DNA of 64,000 nt, from positions 1 through 64,000 of the forward strand of contig JACNJW010000049.1 in the NCBI GenBank assembly GCA_014382365.1. The letters run 5' to 3'. The stretch is from SAR324 cluster bacterium. Lineage in GTDB: Bacteria; SAR324; NAC60-12. The notes beneath the pieces are model-generated. The model saw nothing but the letters and a program-made list of their open reading frames with translations. It made no database searches and was not told where the DNA came from. The position numbers and the translations under genes were made by a program. This document shows, in pieces, positions 43,829 through 52,179 of the stretch (position 1 is its first letter; the number at the start of each line of letters is the position of its first letter).

Positions 43829-45478
43829 ATGATTGAATTTAACACAGACCCTGACCAGTATCAACACTGGTCTGTAGAATACAACAGTCCTATAGCAACT
43901 TTAAAGTTGAAAGTTAACGAAGATGGAGGTTTGCAGCCAGGATACAAATTAAAACTCAATTCTTATGATTTAGGAGTTGATATAGAATTACATGATGCAG
44001 TTCAGCGGTTGCGTTTTGAGCATCCGGAAATTAAGACCGTAGTGCTGACTTCAGCCATGGAAAAAGTGTTTTGTGCCGGAGCAAATATTAAAATGCTTGG
44101 ACTCTCTACTCATGCACATAAAGTGAATTTTTGCAAATTTACAAACGAAACCAGAAATTCAATTGAGGACGCAAGCCGCTTTTCCGGACAAACATATATC
44201 ACGGCCGTTAATGGCACTGCTGCAGGCGGTGGATATGAACTGGCTCTTGCCAGTGATTATATCATGCTGGTTGATGACAGTTCCAGTGCAGTATCATTGC
44301 CGGAAGTACCACTGTTAGCAGTATTACCTGGTACAGGAGGATTGACTCGAGTTGTTGATAAACGCAAAGTACGTCGTGATCATGCAGACTTTTTTTGTAC
44401 AGTTACTGAGGGAATGCGCGGCAAACGTGCAGTTGAGTGGAACCTGATTGATGAACTTGTACCTCGTTCAAAATTTATAGATACAGTAACAGAACGTGCT
44501 TTAGAATTTGCAGAAAAATCTTCAAGGCCGGATGATGTGCAGGGTATCACTCTGACTCCGCTCAAGCGCAAAATTGAAGGTGATCGAATCAGCTATGAGC
44601 ATCTTACTATCGAATTTGAACGCAGTTCTGGAATTGTAAACCTGACTCTGCATGCACCAGAAAGTGATTTGCCGGCAGAACCAGAAAGTATACTGGTTGC
44701 AGGTGCAGATTACTGGCCTTTGGCAATTGCTCGAGAACTCGACGATGCTATCATGCATTTGTCCTTTAATGAACTTGAGTATGGTACATGGGTCATACGT
44801 ACAAAAGGTAGCGCAGATTTAGTCGCAGCAGTTGATCAGACCTTAATTGCCCATCAGGATCACTGGCTGGTGCGGGAAATTATGCTGAACCTAAAACGTG
44901 TCTTTAAACGTCTTGATCTGGTAGCTCGTAGTCTGATTACTTTAATAGAACCCGGAAGTTGTTTTTGCGGTACTTTGTTGGAATTAGTTTTGGCGGCAGA
45001 CAGAAGTTTTATGCTGGACGGCACATTTGAAGACAGCGAGATGGATCCGGCTGTACTGAAGCCAACTGAAATGAATTTTGGTCCACTTCCCATGTGTAAT
45101 GATTTAACACGTTTGCAAACGCGATTTTTGAATAATCCTGACAAAGTAGAAAATGTGCGGTCAGAAATCTGTCAGGACCTGGACGCAGTTGCAGCTGATG
45201 AATTAGGCTTGGTGACGTTTATTCCGGATGATATTGATTGGGAAGATGAGGTGCGACTGGCTGTAGAAGAACGGGCCAGTTTTTCACCGGATGCTTTAAC
45301 CGGAATGGAAGCATCGTTGCGTTTTGCCGGACCGGAAACATTGGAAACAAAAATCTTCGGCAGACTGACTGCATGGCAAAACTGGATTTTTCAAAGGCCA
45401 AATGCAGTAGGCGAAGAGGGTGCTTTACAGCTCTATGGAACTGGACAACAAGCCGATTTTGATAAAAAGCGCGTTTAA
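43829..45478 (+). CDS. boxC: 2,3-epoxybenzoyl-CoA dihydrolase (BoxC)
   Basis: 549 residues, the size of BoxC. A crotonase-like N-terminal half carries KVFCAGANIKMLGLSTHAHK and NGTAAGGGYELALASDYIML, and the second half is degenerate crotonase. In the aerobic box route BoxC opens the ring of 2,3-epoxybenzoyl-CoA to 3,4-dehydroadipyl-CoA semialdehyde plus formate. AGGAGGT lies 13 bases before the ATG. First gene of boxC-boxB-ligase-thiolase. The adjacent boxB makes the assignment firm. Confidence 0.93.
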   Translation: MIEFNTDPDQYQHWSVEYNSPIATLKLKVNEDGGLQPGYKLKLNSYDLGVDIELHDAVQRLRFEHPEIKTVVLTSAMEKVFCAGANIKMLGLSTHAHKVNFCKFTNETRNSIEDASRFSGQTYITAVNGTAAGGGYELALASDYIMLVDDSSSAVSLPEVPLLAVLPGTGGLTRVVDKRKVRRDHADFFCTVTEGMRGKRAVEWNLIDELVPRSKFIDTVTERALEFAEKSSRPDDVQGITLTPLKRKIEGDRISYEHLTIEFERSSGIVNLTLHAPESDLPAEPESILVAGADYWPLAIARELDDAIMHLSFNELEYGTWVIRTKGSADLVAAVDQTLIAHQDHWLVREIMLNLKRVFKRLDLVARSLITLIEPGSCFCGTLLELVLAADRSFMLDGTFEDSEMDPAVLKPTEMNFGPLPMCNDLTRLQTRFLNNPDKVENVRSEICQDLDAVAADELGLVTFIPDDIDWEDEVRLAVEERASFSPDALTGMEASLRFAGPETLETKIFGRLTAWQNWIFQRPNAVGEEGALQLYGTGQQADFDKKRV

Positions 45479-45608
45479 TTATTTTGTTTTTAAAATAGGG
45501 ATCAGAGACGATACAGAATTGTTTGAGCAAACTAAGTCAATTCTATAGTATCAACTCCCTCAATTTAGATTTTAATCAATACATTTAAGAAGATTAGCAA
45601 AGGTTTTA

Positions 45609-47024
45609 ATGAAAATTAATTATAATGAAAAAATACCCAACAATGTAGACCTCAGCAGTGACCGTCGCTTACAGCGTGCTTTGGAACGTTGGCAACCGGA
45701 GTTTTTAAACTGGTGGGACGAACTGGGACCTGAAAATAGTATGGAACTTGAGGTGTACCTACGCACTGCAATCAGTGTTGAAAAAGAGGGTTGGGCACAT
45801 TTTGATTATGTGAAAATGCCAGATTATCGTTGGGGTATTTTTCTAACTCCTTCAGATTCAGACAGCAAAATCAATTTTGGTATTCATAAAGGACAACCAG
45901 TCTGGCAGGAAGTTCCGGGAGAGTACCGTTCAGAGTTGCGCCGTTTGATTGTAACACAGGGTGACACTGAACCTGCTTCAGTTGAACAGCAAAGATATTT
46001 AGGCAATACCTGCCCTTCACTTTATGATTTACGCAACCTGTTTCAGGTCAACGTTGAGGAAGGTCGTCATTTGTGGGCCATGGTTTATTTGCTGCAGGCT
46101 TATTTTGGTAGGGATGGTAGAGAAGAAGCAGAAGCCATGCTGGAGAGACATTCAGGTGATCCGGATAAACCCAGAATTCTGGAAGCATTCAATGAAGAGA
46201 CTCCGGACTGGCTTTCATTTTTTATGTTTACATATTTCACGGATCGAGATGGAAAATTCCAATTGGGTTCACTGGCAGAATCCGGATTTGATCCCCTTGC
46301 CCGTTCGTGCCGTTTTATGCTGACAGAAGAGGCACATCACATGTTTGTGGGAGAAACCGGTGTGGGAAGAGTTGTACAGCGAGCCTGTGATTTAATGAAT
46401 GACTACAATACTGATGATATTCGGCAGTATGGAGGTATTGATTTGCCGACAATTCAAAAATACCTGAATTTTCATTTTAGTGTTTCAACAGATTTATTTG
46501 GCCAGGAACTCTCTACAAATGCGGCAACTTATTATAATACCGGAATCAAAGGTCGATTCGGAGAAACAAAAATTGATGATGATCATTTGCTGCATGATTC
46601 AAATTATTCAATTCTGGAATTGTGTGGAGATAAGATTGTCAGTACCGATGTTCCTGCTTTGAATGCAGTCAATGAACGCTTGCGGGATGATTACATTGTA
46701 GACTGCGATTTAGGAGTACGGCGTTGGAACAAAATAATTGAAACTGCCGGAATTGATTTTCGCCTCAAACTGCCTCATCGTGCGTTTCACCGTGGAATTG
46801 GGCAATTTTCCGAAATACAAACTGATCTTGAAGGCAAAATCATCTCTCAGGCAGAATGGGATCAACGTCAGCAGGATTGGCTTCCAACTCAGGAAGATCA
46901 GGCCTTTGTACAGTCTTTAATGCAACAGGTTTTGGAACCAGGGAAAATTGCGGGCTGGATCGCTCCGCCAAAAGGTAAAATCAACCGCCAGGATTTTGAG
47001 TTTGAGTTTGTACGCTTCAACTGA
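45609..47024 (+). CDS. boxB: Benzoyl-CoA 2,3-epoxidase oxygenase subunit (BoxB)
   Basis: Class I di-iron oxygenase, 471 residues. E151-x2-H154 (EEGRH) and E241-x2-H244 (EEAHH) are two halves of the di-iron site, one residue offset from the ligands known in Azoarcus evansii BoxB. It inserts one oxygen into benzoyl-CoA to form the 2,3-epoxide and needs the reductase BoxA, which is not in this window. The 130-bp gap after boxC has no clear promoter. Strong family match. Confidence 0.94.
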   Translation: MKINYNEKIPNNVDLSSDRRLQRALERWQPEFLNWWDELGPENSMELEVYLRTAISVEKEGWAHFDYVKMPDYRWGIFLTPSDSDSKINFGIHKGQPVWQEVPGEYRSELRRLIVTQGDTEPASVEQQRYLGNTCPSLYDLRNLFQVNVEEGRHLWAMVYLLQAYFGRDGREEAEAMLERHSGDPDKPRILEAFNEETPDWLSFFMFTYFTDRDGKFQLGSLAESGFDPLARSCRFMLTEEAHHMFVGETGVGRVVQRACDLMNDYNTDDIRQYGGIDLPTIQKYLNFHFSVSTDLFGQELSTNAATYYNTGIKGRFGETKIDDDHLLHDSNYSILELCGDKIVSTDVPALNAVNERLRDDYIVDCDLGVRRWNKIIETAGIDFRLKLPHRAFHRGIGQFSEIQTDLEGKIISQAEWDQRQQDWLPTQEDQAFVQSLMQQVLEPGKIAGWIAPPKGKINRQDFEFEFVRFN

Positions 47025-47134
47025 TTTCGCGGAAAATTTGACACAGTTAGTTTTAGAAGCACGGATTTAAACTTTTAGAGAAATAATCCGTGCCAAGCTG
47101 TGAAGACAATGGAACTTTAAAACCAGGGAAAAAC

Positions 47135-48733
47135 ATGCAAAAAAACACCGTTAGCATTGATACTTCTGTCAGTCCGGCAAAAATAGAATATTCAGCAGTT
47201 TTTAATGTTGCCGTACCGTTTATCGATCGCCACCTTGATGAAGGCCGCAAAGATAAAGTCATCATCCGCACAACAGGTGGAGAAGAAGTGACTTTTGGAG
47301 AATTGGCTGAGAGAGTAAACCAGTCAGGAAATGTATTAATAAAATTAGGTTTGCATTCAGGTGACCGGCTTTTAATGATGGTCAAGGATTCACCGGAATT
47401 TTTCTATCTGTTTTGGGGTGCGATTAAGGCGGGAATTGTGCCTGTTCCTTTGAATACACTTTTGCGTGCCAAAGATTATGCTTTCATGATTGAAGATTCC
47501 GGAGCAGCAGCTGTGATCTACTCACCGGAATTTCAAGGTGAAGTTGAACCAGCCCTGGAACAACTGACAACAAAACCGGAAATAGTTTTACTGACTGAAG
47601 GCGAATCCGGATGTTTTCTGGAAAAAATGAATTCTGCAGATTCTAATCTTGAAGCTGCTCCAGCGTCCGCTACAGATGATTGTTTTTGGCTTTATTCATC
47701 AGGAACCACAGGACGACCAAAGGGTGCGGTGCACAGTCACCGTGATATGATTTTTACCAGTCAGCATTACGGCAATGATACTCTAGGTGTACGTGAAAAT
47801 GATCTATGTTTTTCTGCAGCAAAGTTGTTTTTTGCTTATGGTCTGGGGAACGGTATGACCTTTCCGTTGTGGGCAGGAGCAAGTTGCGTTTTATTTCCTG
47901 CCCGCCCCACACCAGAAACTACTTTTGAGGTGATTGAGAGATTTAAACCGACTCTTTATTTTGGTGTGCCAACACTTTATGCTGCTCAGTTACAGGCACT
48001 TGAATCTGCGGAGAGTGAAAGCAGCACTCCGGATTTTTCTTCACTACGGATGTCTGTTTCTGCAGGCGAGGCCTTACCGGCAGATATTTTCAGGCGCTGG
48101 AAAGAACAGAGTGGAACGGTAATTTTAGACGGCATAGGTTCAACTGAAGCCCTGCATATTTTTATTTCAAATCGTGCGGATGATATCAAAGCCGGAAGCA
48201 GTGGGCGCATGGTTCCTGGATATGCCGCAAAAATTGTGGATGAACAAGGTAATGAAGTTAGCAAAGGTGAGGAAGGACGGTTGCTGATTCAGGGTGATTC
48301 AAGTTGTAAATATTATTGGAATAATCCGGAAAAAACTGCAGCCACTATTGTAGACGGCTGGCTCAATACCGGAGACACCTATCATCAGGATGAGGAAGGC
48401 TATTATGTATATGGAGGTCGTAGCGACGACATGATGAAAGTCGGCGGAATTTGGTGTTCGCCTTTTGAAATTGAGGCCAAATTGGTGGAACATCCAAAAG
48501 TACTGGAAGCTGCGGTTGTTGGAAGGGAGGATGATTCAGGTTTAATCAAACCTGAGGCACATGTGGTTCTTAAAGCTGCAGCAGATGCAACAGATGAAAC
48601 TTCTGTAGAATTGCTTCAGCATTGTAAAAAAGGACTGGCACCTTACAAATATCCGCGCTGGTTCCAGTTTCCAGCAGAGTTGCCGAAAACCGCAACCGGT
48701 AAAATACAGCGTTTTAAACTACGTTCAAAATAA
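47135..48733 (+). CDS. bclA: Benzoate-CoA ligase
   Basis: AMP-forming acyl-CoA synthetase, 532 residues from the ATG at 47135, which has an AGGGAAAAAC leader. A GTG at 47090 would add 15 unconserved residues. Motifs are SSGTTGRPKGAVHSH (P-loop), FFAYGLGNGMTFPLW, and YGGRSDDMMKVGGIW near the hinge. The catalytic Lys is in KTATGKIQRFKL. These are the benzoate/hydroxybenzoate-CoA ligase subgroup signatures. It makes benzoyl-CoA, the common substrate of BoxAB and Bcr, and may also accept 2-aminobenzoate because no other aryl-CoA ligase is present. Confidence 0.9.
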   Translation: MQKNTVSIDTSVSPAKIEYSAVFNVAVPFIDRHLDEGRKDKVIIRTTGGEEVTFGELAERVNQSGNVLIKLGLHSGDRLLMMVKDSPEFFYLFWGAIKAGIVPVPLNTLLRAKDYAFMIEDSGAAAVIYSPEFQGEVEPALEQLTTKPEIVLLTEGESGCFLEKMNSADSNLEAAPASATDDCFWLYSSGTTGRPKGAVHSHRDMIFTSQHYGNDTLGVRENDLCFSAAKLFFAYGLGNGMTFPLWAGASCVLFPARPTPETTFEVIERFKPTLYFGVPTLYAAQLQALESAESESSTPDFSSLRMSVSAGEALPADIFRRWKEQSGTVILDGIGSTEALHIFISNRADDIKAGSSGRMVPGYAAKIVDEQGNEVSKGEEGRLLIQGDSSCKYYWNNPEKTAATIVDGWLNTGDTYHQDEEGYYVYGGRSDDMMKVGGIWCSPFEIEAKLVEHPKVLEAAVVGREDDSGLIKPEAHVVLKAAADATDETSVELLQHCKKGLAPYKYPRWFQFPAELPKTATGKIQRFKLRSK

Positions 48734-48763
48734 AATATAACAGACCTAACCAAAAGGAATAAG

Positions 48764-49954
48764 ATGTTAAACAATGCCTTCATACCTTACCGTGGCTATT
48801 ACAGTTCTCCATTTGCACGCTGGCAGGGTAGTTTTGCCAATGAAAATGCGATCAAATTGGGAGCAGAAACCTCTAAACGCTGGTTTGAGCAAAAAAAATG
48901 GGATCCCAATATCATTGATTATTTGTTTCTGGGATCAACGGTGCATCAAAAACACGGCTTTTACGGAGGTCCCTGGGCTTCAGCTATGATGGGTGCAGAA
49001 AACATTCCTGGAGTTATCATCAGCCAAGCCTGTTCAACTTCCACAATTTCTGTTTATCAGGCAGCAATTGGCGTGGAAACAGGAATGTATGAAACTGCCT
49101 ATTGTTTGATGACCGACCGTTGTTCCAATGGTCCTCACAGTCTCTGGCCTAATCCGGGCGGACCTGGTGGACAGGTAGTTTCTGAAGATTGGGTGATGGA
49201 TAATTTCAACAAGGATCCCTGGGCCGGTGGTGCAATGATTCAAACTGCAGAAAATGTGGCTGGAGTGGCAGGCTTGACACGTGAGCAGTGTGATTCAATC
49301 ACCTTGAGGCGTTATGCACAATATCAGGATGCACTTGCGGATGATCGTGCTTTCCAGAAACGCTACATGTTTCCGGTGGAATTGAAAATTTCCAGAAAGA
49401 AAACTATTACTGTTGATGCCGACGAAGGTATTACAGAAACCACTGCAGAAGGTCTGGAAAAACTTCGACCTGTGATGCCGGACGGTGTTCACACTTTTGG
49501 CTCACAAACTCATCCTGCTGACGGTCAAAGCGCAATCACTGTGACCACAAGAGAAAAGGCCGATGAACTGAGTGAAGATACCAATATCAGCATTCAGGTT
49601 TTGTCTTACGGTTATGCCCGTACAAAAAAAGCACATATGGCGATGGCCGTTGCTCCTGCATCACAAATGGCACTCAACGGAGCAAATATCAAGGCCGGAG
49701 ATTTGACTGCCGTCAAAACACACAATCCTTTTGCTTCCAACGATTTGTACCTGGCACAGGAGCTTGGTCTGGACGTTGATTCCATGAATAATTATGGTAG
49801 TTCCTTAATTTATGGACATCCACAGGGGCCAACTGTTGGACGTTTGCTGATGGAAGGTATTGAAGAACTGGTAATAAAAGGCGGCGGAAATTTACTGGTT
49901 GCCGGTTGTGCCGCTGGAGACACTGCTGCAGCAATTGTTTTGAAAGTCAGTTAA
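48764..49954 (+). CDS. Thiolase-family acyl-CoA acyltransferase
   Basis: 396 residues. Nucleophilic C90 (SQACSTST), H352 (YGHPQGP) and C382 (VAGCAAGD) occupy the thiolase triad positions. The usual NEAFA is HNPFA (H320-A324). As the last gene of the box operon it probably cleaves 3-oxoadipyl-CoA to succinyl-CoA and acetyl-CoA, the last step shared by box and phenylacetate routes. Members with a divergent NEAFA segment are common in aromatic-CoA clusters. The exact chain length is not readable. Confidence 0.85.
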   Translation: MLNNAFIPYRGYYSSPFARWQGSFANENAIKLGAETSKRWFEQKKWDPNIIDYLFLGSTVHQKHGFYGGPWASAMMGAENIPGVIISQACSTSTISVYQAAIGVETGMYETAYCLMTDRCSNGPHSLWPNPGGPGGQVVSEDWVMDNFNKDPWAGGAMIQTAENVAGVAGLTREQCDSITLRRYAQYQDALADDRAFQKRYMFPVELKISRKKTITVDADEGITETTAEGLEKLRPVMPDGVHTFGSQTHPADGQSAITVTTREKADELSEDTNISIQVLSYGYARTKKAHMAMAVAPASQMALNGANIKAGDLTAVKTHNPFASNDLYLAQELGLDVDSMNNYGSSLIYGHPQGPTVGRLLMEGIEELVIKGGGNLLVAGCAAGDTAAAIVLKVS

Positions 49955-49971
49955 ATTAAATTGTTTTTACG

Positions 49972-50001
49972 AATGAACGACTTTTTATGTTGTTCATTTT
50001 T
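49972..50001 (+). terminator. Probable terminator of the box operon
   Basis: AATGAAC (49972-49978) pairs with GTTCATT (49992-49998) across a 13-base loop and runs into TTTTT. AT-rich 7-bp stem, 18 bases after the thiolase stop. Confidence 0.45.
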
Positions 50002-50018
50002 CATCCCTTCTCAATTCT

Positions 50019-50058
50019 AATTCCGGGTAATGTGTGGCGCAGCACAAGCCCCGGAATT
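50019..50058. other. Long nested stem-loop in the gap after the box operon
   Basis: AATTCCGGG (50019-50027) and CCCGGAATT (50050-50058) are perfectly complementary. Inside them TGTG (50031-50034) pairs with CACA (50043-50046), leaving an 8-base loop. It is GC-richer than its surroundings. Could be a structured RNA end, a processing site or a binding palindrome. The remaining part of 49955-50451 shows no gene or other recognised element apart from an AAGGGG-type ribosome site before 50452. Confidence 0.5.
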
Positions 50059-50451
50059 GATTTGTGTTTTCAAAATCTCTACTCATTTCCATATTTTTCA
50101 TGCTGAGGCAAAACATTGCTGCGGTATGAAAATGCGTCTTGTCAAATAAAGAATCTTCATCACTTTAGTTAGCTACAAGACACAATCTTACCAAGAAGTG
50201 TATTGTTTGAATGATGAATTGAAATTCCATTTGAAGAACAGTAGAATAACGCATATAGAGATAACTCAATGCAGATGCTTGATTATACGGTAATTATCAA
50301 CTTATCAGGGAAAGTTGCCTGAATAAACTCTATGTGGGGCATTGTGCCTGAATTGCCAGATAATAGTAACTAATCAGGTCATTTTGCCGCTCATCTCGGC
50401 ATTAGCCAACATCGGTTCATCTTTAATGAGTAATATAAGGGGAAAATAATC

Positions 50452-51345
50452 ATGAAAAATACCATCTTGATTGTTGGTGCAACAGGAATGTTAGGAGAAC
50501 CCGTTGCTCGGCGCTTGAAGGAAGATGGCTTCTCTGTGCGCATCATGGCAAGAGAAATTGATAAAGCACGGGAGCTGTTTGATGAGTCTTTCGAGATTGT
50601 AAAGGGAGACGTAATGAATACCGATAGCATGGAATCAGCTTTCAATGGCTGCTTTGGTGTTCATGTAAGTCTTTCAGGGGAGATAGAACAAGTGGGTACG
50701 GAGAATGTCGCTTCTGCGGCTCGCAGAAAAGGACTTGAGCGGATTACATATATTTCGGGAACATCAGTTACAGAAGATACTGCATGGTTTCCCCAGACCA
50801 AACGAAAGCTCCTGGCTGAAAAAGCTATAAGAGAAAGCGGGGTTCCCTATTGCATTTTTTGTCCAACATGGTTCATGGAGTCCCTGCCAAAATGGGTGAA
50901 AGGGTCCAAGGCCTTTGTATTTGGAAAGCAGCCTAATTTATACCATTTGGTAGCCGCTGATGATTACTCAAGAATGGTTTCTACTTCTTATCAGCTTGAG
51001 GAAGCCGCAAACAAGAGGCTATTTATTCATGGTCCGGAGGGTTTCCTTTTTCATGACGCCCTAAGGAAATATTGCTCTGTGTTCCATCCCGAAATCACGA
51101 AACTATCAACAATGCCATACTGGCTTGCAAGCATTATAGCTACTTTAGGTAGCAAGAAAGAGATGAAATTTGCAAGTGGATTGATGGCATTTTTTGAGAA
51201 AGTTGGTGAAAGAGAAGATCCAACCGAAGCTAATCGTATTTTGGGCGAGCCAAAAATAGTATTAGATGAATGGCTTGGGGAAACAAAGACCAATTCGGTG
51301 AAGGCTAACATAAAAATCCAGCCGACGCAAAAGGCGCGCGGCTGA
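50452..51345 (+). CDS. NmrA-like NAD(P)-binding protein
   Basis: 297-residue atypical SDR. It has the glycine motif VGATGMLGEP at the N-terminus, then KGDVMNTDSMESAF and ERITYISGTSV, as in NmrA/UPF-type NAD(P) oxidoreductases or sensors. No full YxxxK pair is obvious. AAGGGGA ribosome site. The last 12 codons (from about IKIQPTQ to ARG) are GC-rich and lie inside a palindromic element (51303-51358), so the C-terminus was probably created by that insertion. Confidence 0.8.
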   Translation: MKNTILIVGATGMLGEPVARRLKEDGFSVRIMAREIDKARELFDESFEIVKGDVMNTDSMESAFNGCFGVHVSLSGEIEQVGTENVASAARRKGLERITYISGTSVTEDTAWFPQTKRKLLAEKAIRESGVPYCIFCPTWFMESLPKWVKGSKAFVFGKQPNLYHLVAADDYSRMVSTSYQLEEAANKRLFIHGPEGFLFHDALRKYCSVFHPEITKLSTMPYWLASIIATLGSKKEMKFASGLMAFFEKVGEREDPTEANRILGEPKIVLDEWLGETKTNSVKANIKIQPTQKARG

Positions 51346-51358
51346 AACGCTACGTTAC
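51303..51358 (+). repeat. attC-like palindromic element at the 3' end of the NmrA-like gene
   Basis: GGCTAAC (51303-51309) and CGTTAC (51353-51358) flank a hairpin: CAGCCG-A-CGC, loop AAAAG, GCG-CG-CGGCTG (51319-51344). The size (about 56 bases), the unequal extra bases in the stem and the outer AAC/GTT ends recall integron attC sites. The R-boxes deviate from RYYYAAC and GTTRRRY, and no integrase is seen. It is GC-rich in AT-rich sequence and spans the stop codon. Confidence 0.35.
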
Positions 51359-51392
51359 TCGGAACACACACCTTTTGAGATGATAAACACAA

Positions 51393-52031
51393 ATGTTTGA
51401 TTACACTATAGCCCATTGGGGCGCTTTCTTTACTGCAGCGATTTTATTGAACCTCTCACCAGGACCTGATATCGTTTTTATTCTTGCACAAACAGCAAAA
51501 AATGGTCAACGTTCCGGATTTTCCGCCATGTTTGGAATTTGGAGCGGTGCTTTTTTGCATGTGTTGCTGGCGACGGTTGGGTTATCAGCTGTTTTAGCTA
51601 CATCAGCTACTGCTTTTTCATTCGTAAAATGGGTTGGTGCGTTGTATCTAATCTGGTTAGGTATTCAGTCTTTTAGATCAGATGGTGCGACTTATTCCTC
51701 CGATACAGAAGTAAAGCAATTATCGAACATCAAGATTTTTCAACAAGGTATTTTAGTGGCAGTACTGAATCCTAAAGTTGCAGTATTCTTTCTAGCCTTC
51801 CTGCCTCAATTTGTGGTTGATGGTGCAGGTCCAGTCAGAGCTCAGTTGTTTCTACATGGATCACTGATCATTGTAGTTGCGGCATTCATCGAACCTCCTT
51901 TGGTTATTCTAGGAGCAAATTTATCGAGATATCTCAGCCAAAATTCTCGGGTTGCTGCTTGGATGGACCGTGGTTTAGGCTCATTATTCATTGGTTTAGG
52001 TGTTCGTTTGGCCTTAAGTGAGCGTTCGTGA
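51393..52031 (+). CDS. LysE/RhtB-family exporter
   Basis: 212 residues, six hydrophobic segments. Characteristic LNLSPGPDIVFILAQTAKNG at the start and NPKVAVFFLAFLPQFV in the middle. Exports amino acids such as threonine, homoserine or lysine through the inner membrane. Stand-alone gene 48 bp after the NmrA-like gene. A second, different LysE-family gene lies at 61627-62244. Confidence 0.87.
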   Translation: MFDYTIAHWGAFFTAAILLNLSPGPDIVFILAQTAKNGQRSGFSAMFGIWSGAFLHVLLATVGLSAVLATSATAFSFVKWVGALYLIWLGIQSFRSDGATYSSDTEVKQLSNIKIFQQGILVAVLNPKVAVFFLAFLPQFVVDGAGPVRAQLFLHGSLIIVVAAFIEPPLVILGANLSRYLSQNSRVAAWMDRGLGSLFIGLGVRLALSERS

Positions 52032-52179
52032 ATCAAGTGTACTAACAAGTGCAAGTGGTTTGACAATAAGATACTAAGAAAAAATATTTGTACAATCCAC
52101 TTCGTAATATTTACTCAAGTTAACATTGTAGATCTGCTTGGAAAAACCTTTCTTAAGACTATTGCTCAACGAAAAAACA

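Noticed and set aside
52032..52179. Glycine riboswitch before the SHMT-like gene
   Set aside because: No glycine-aptamer core or paired helices were visible, and the gap is only 148 bases of AT-rich sequence.
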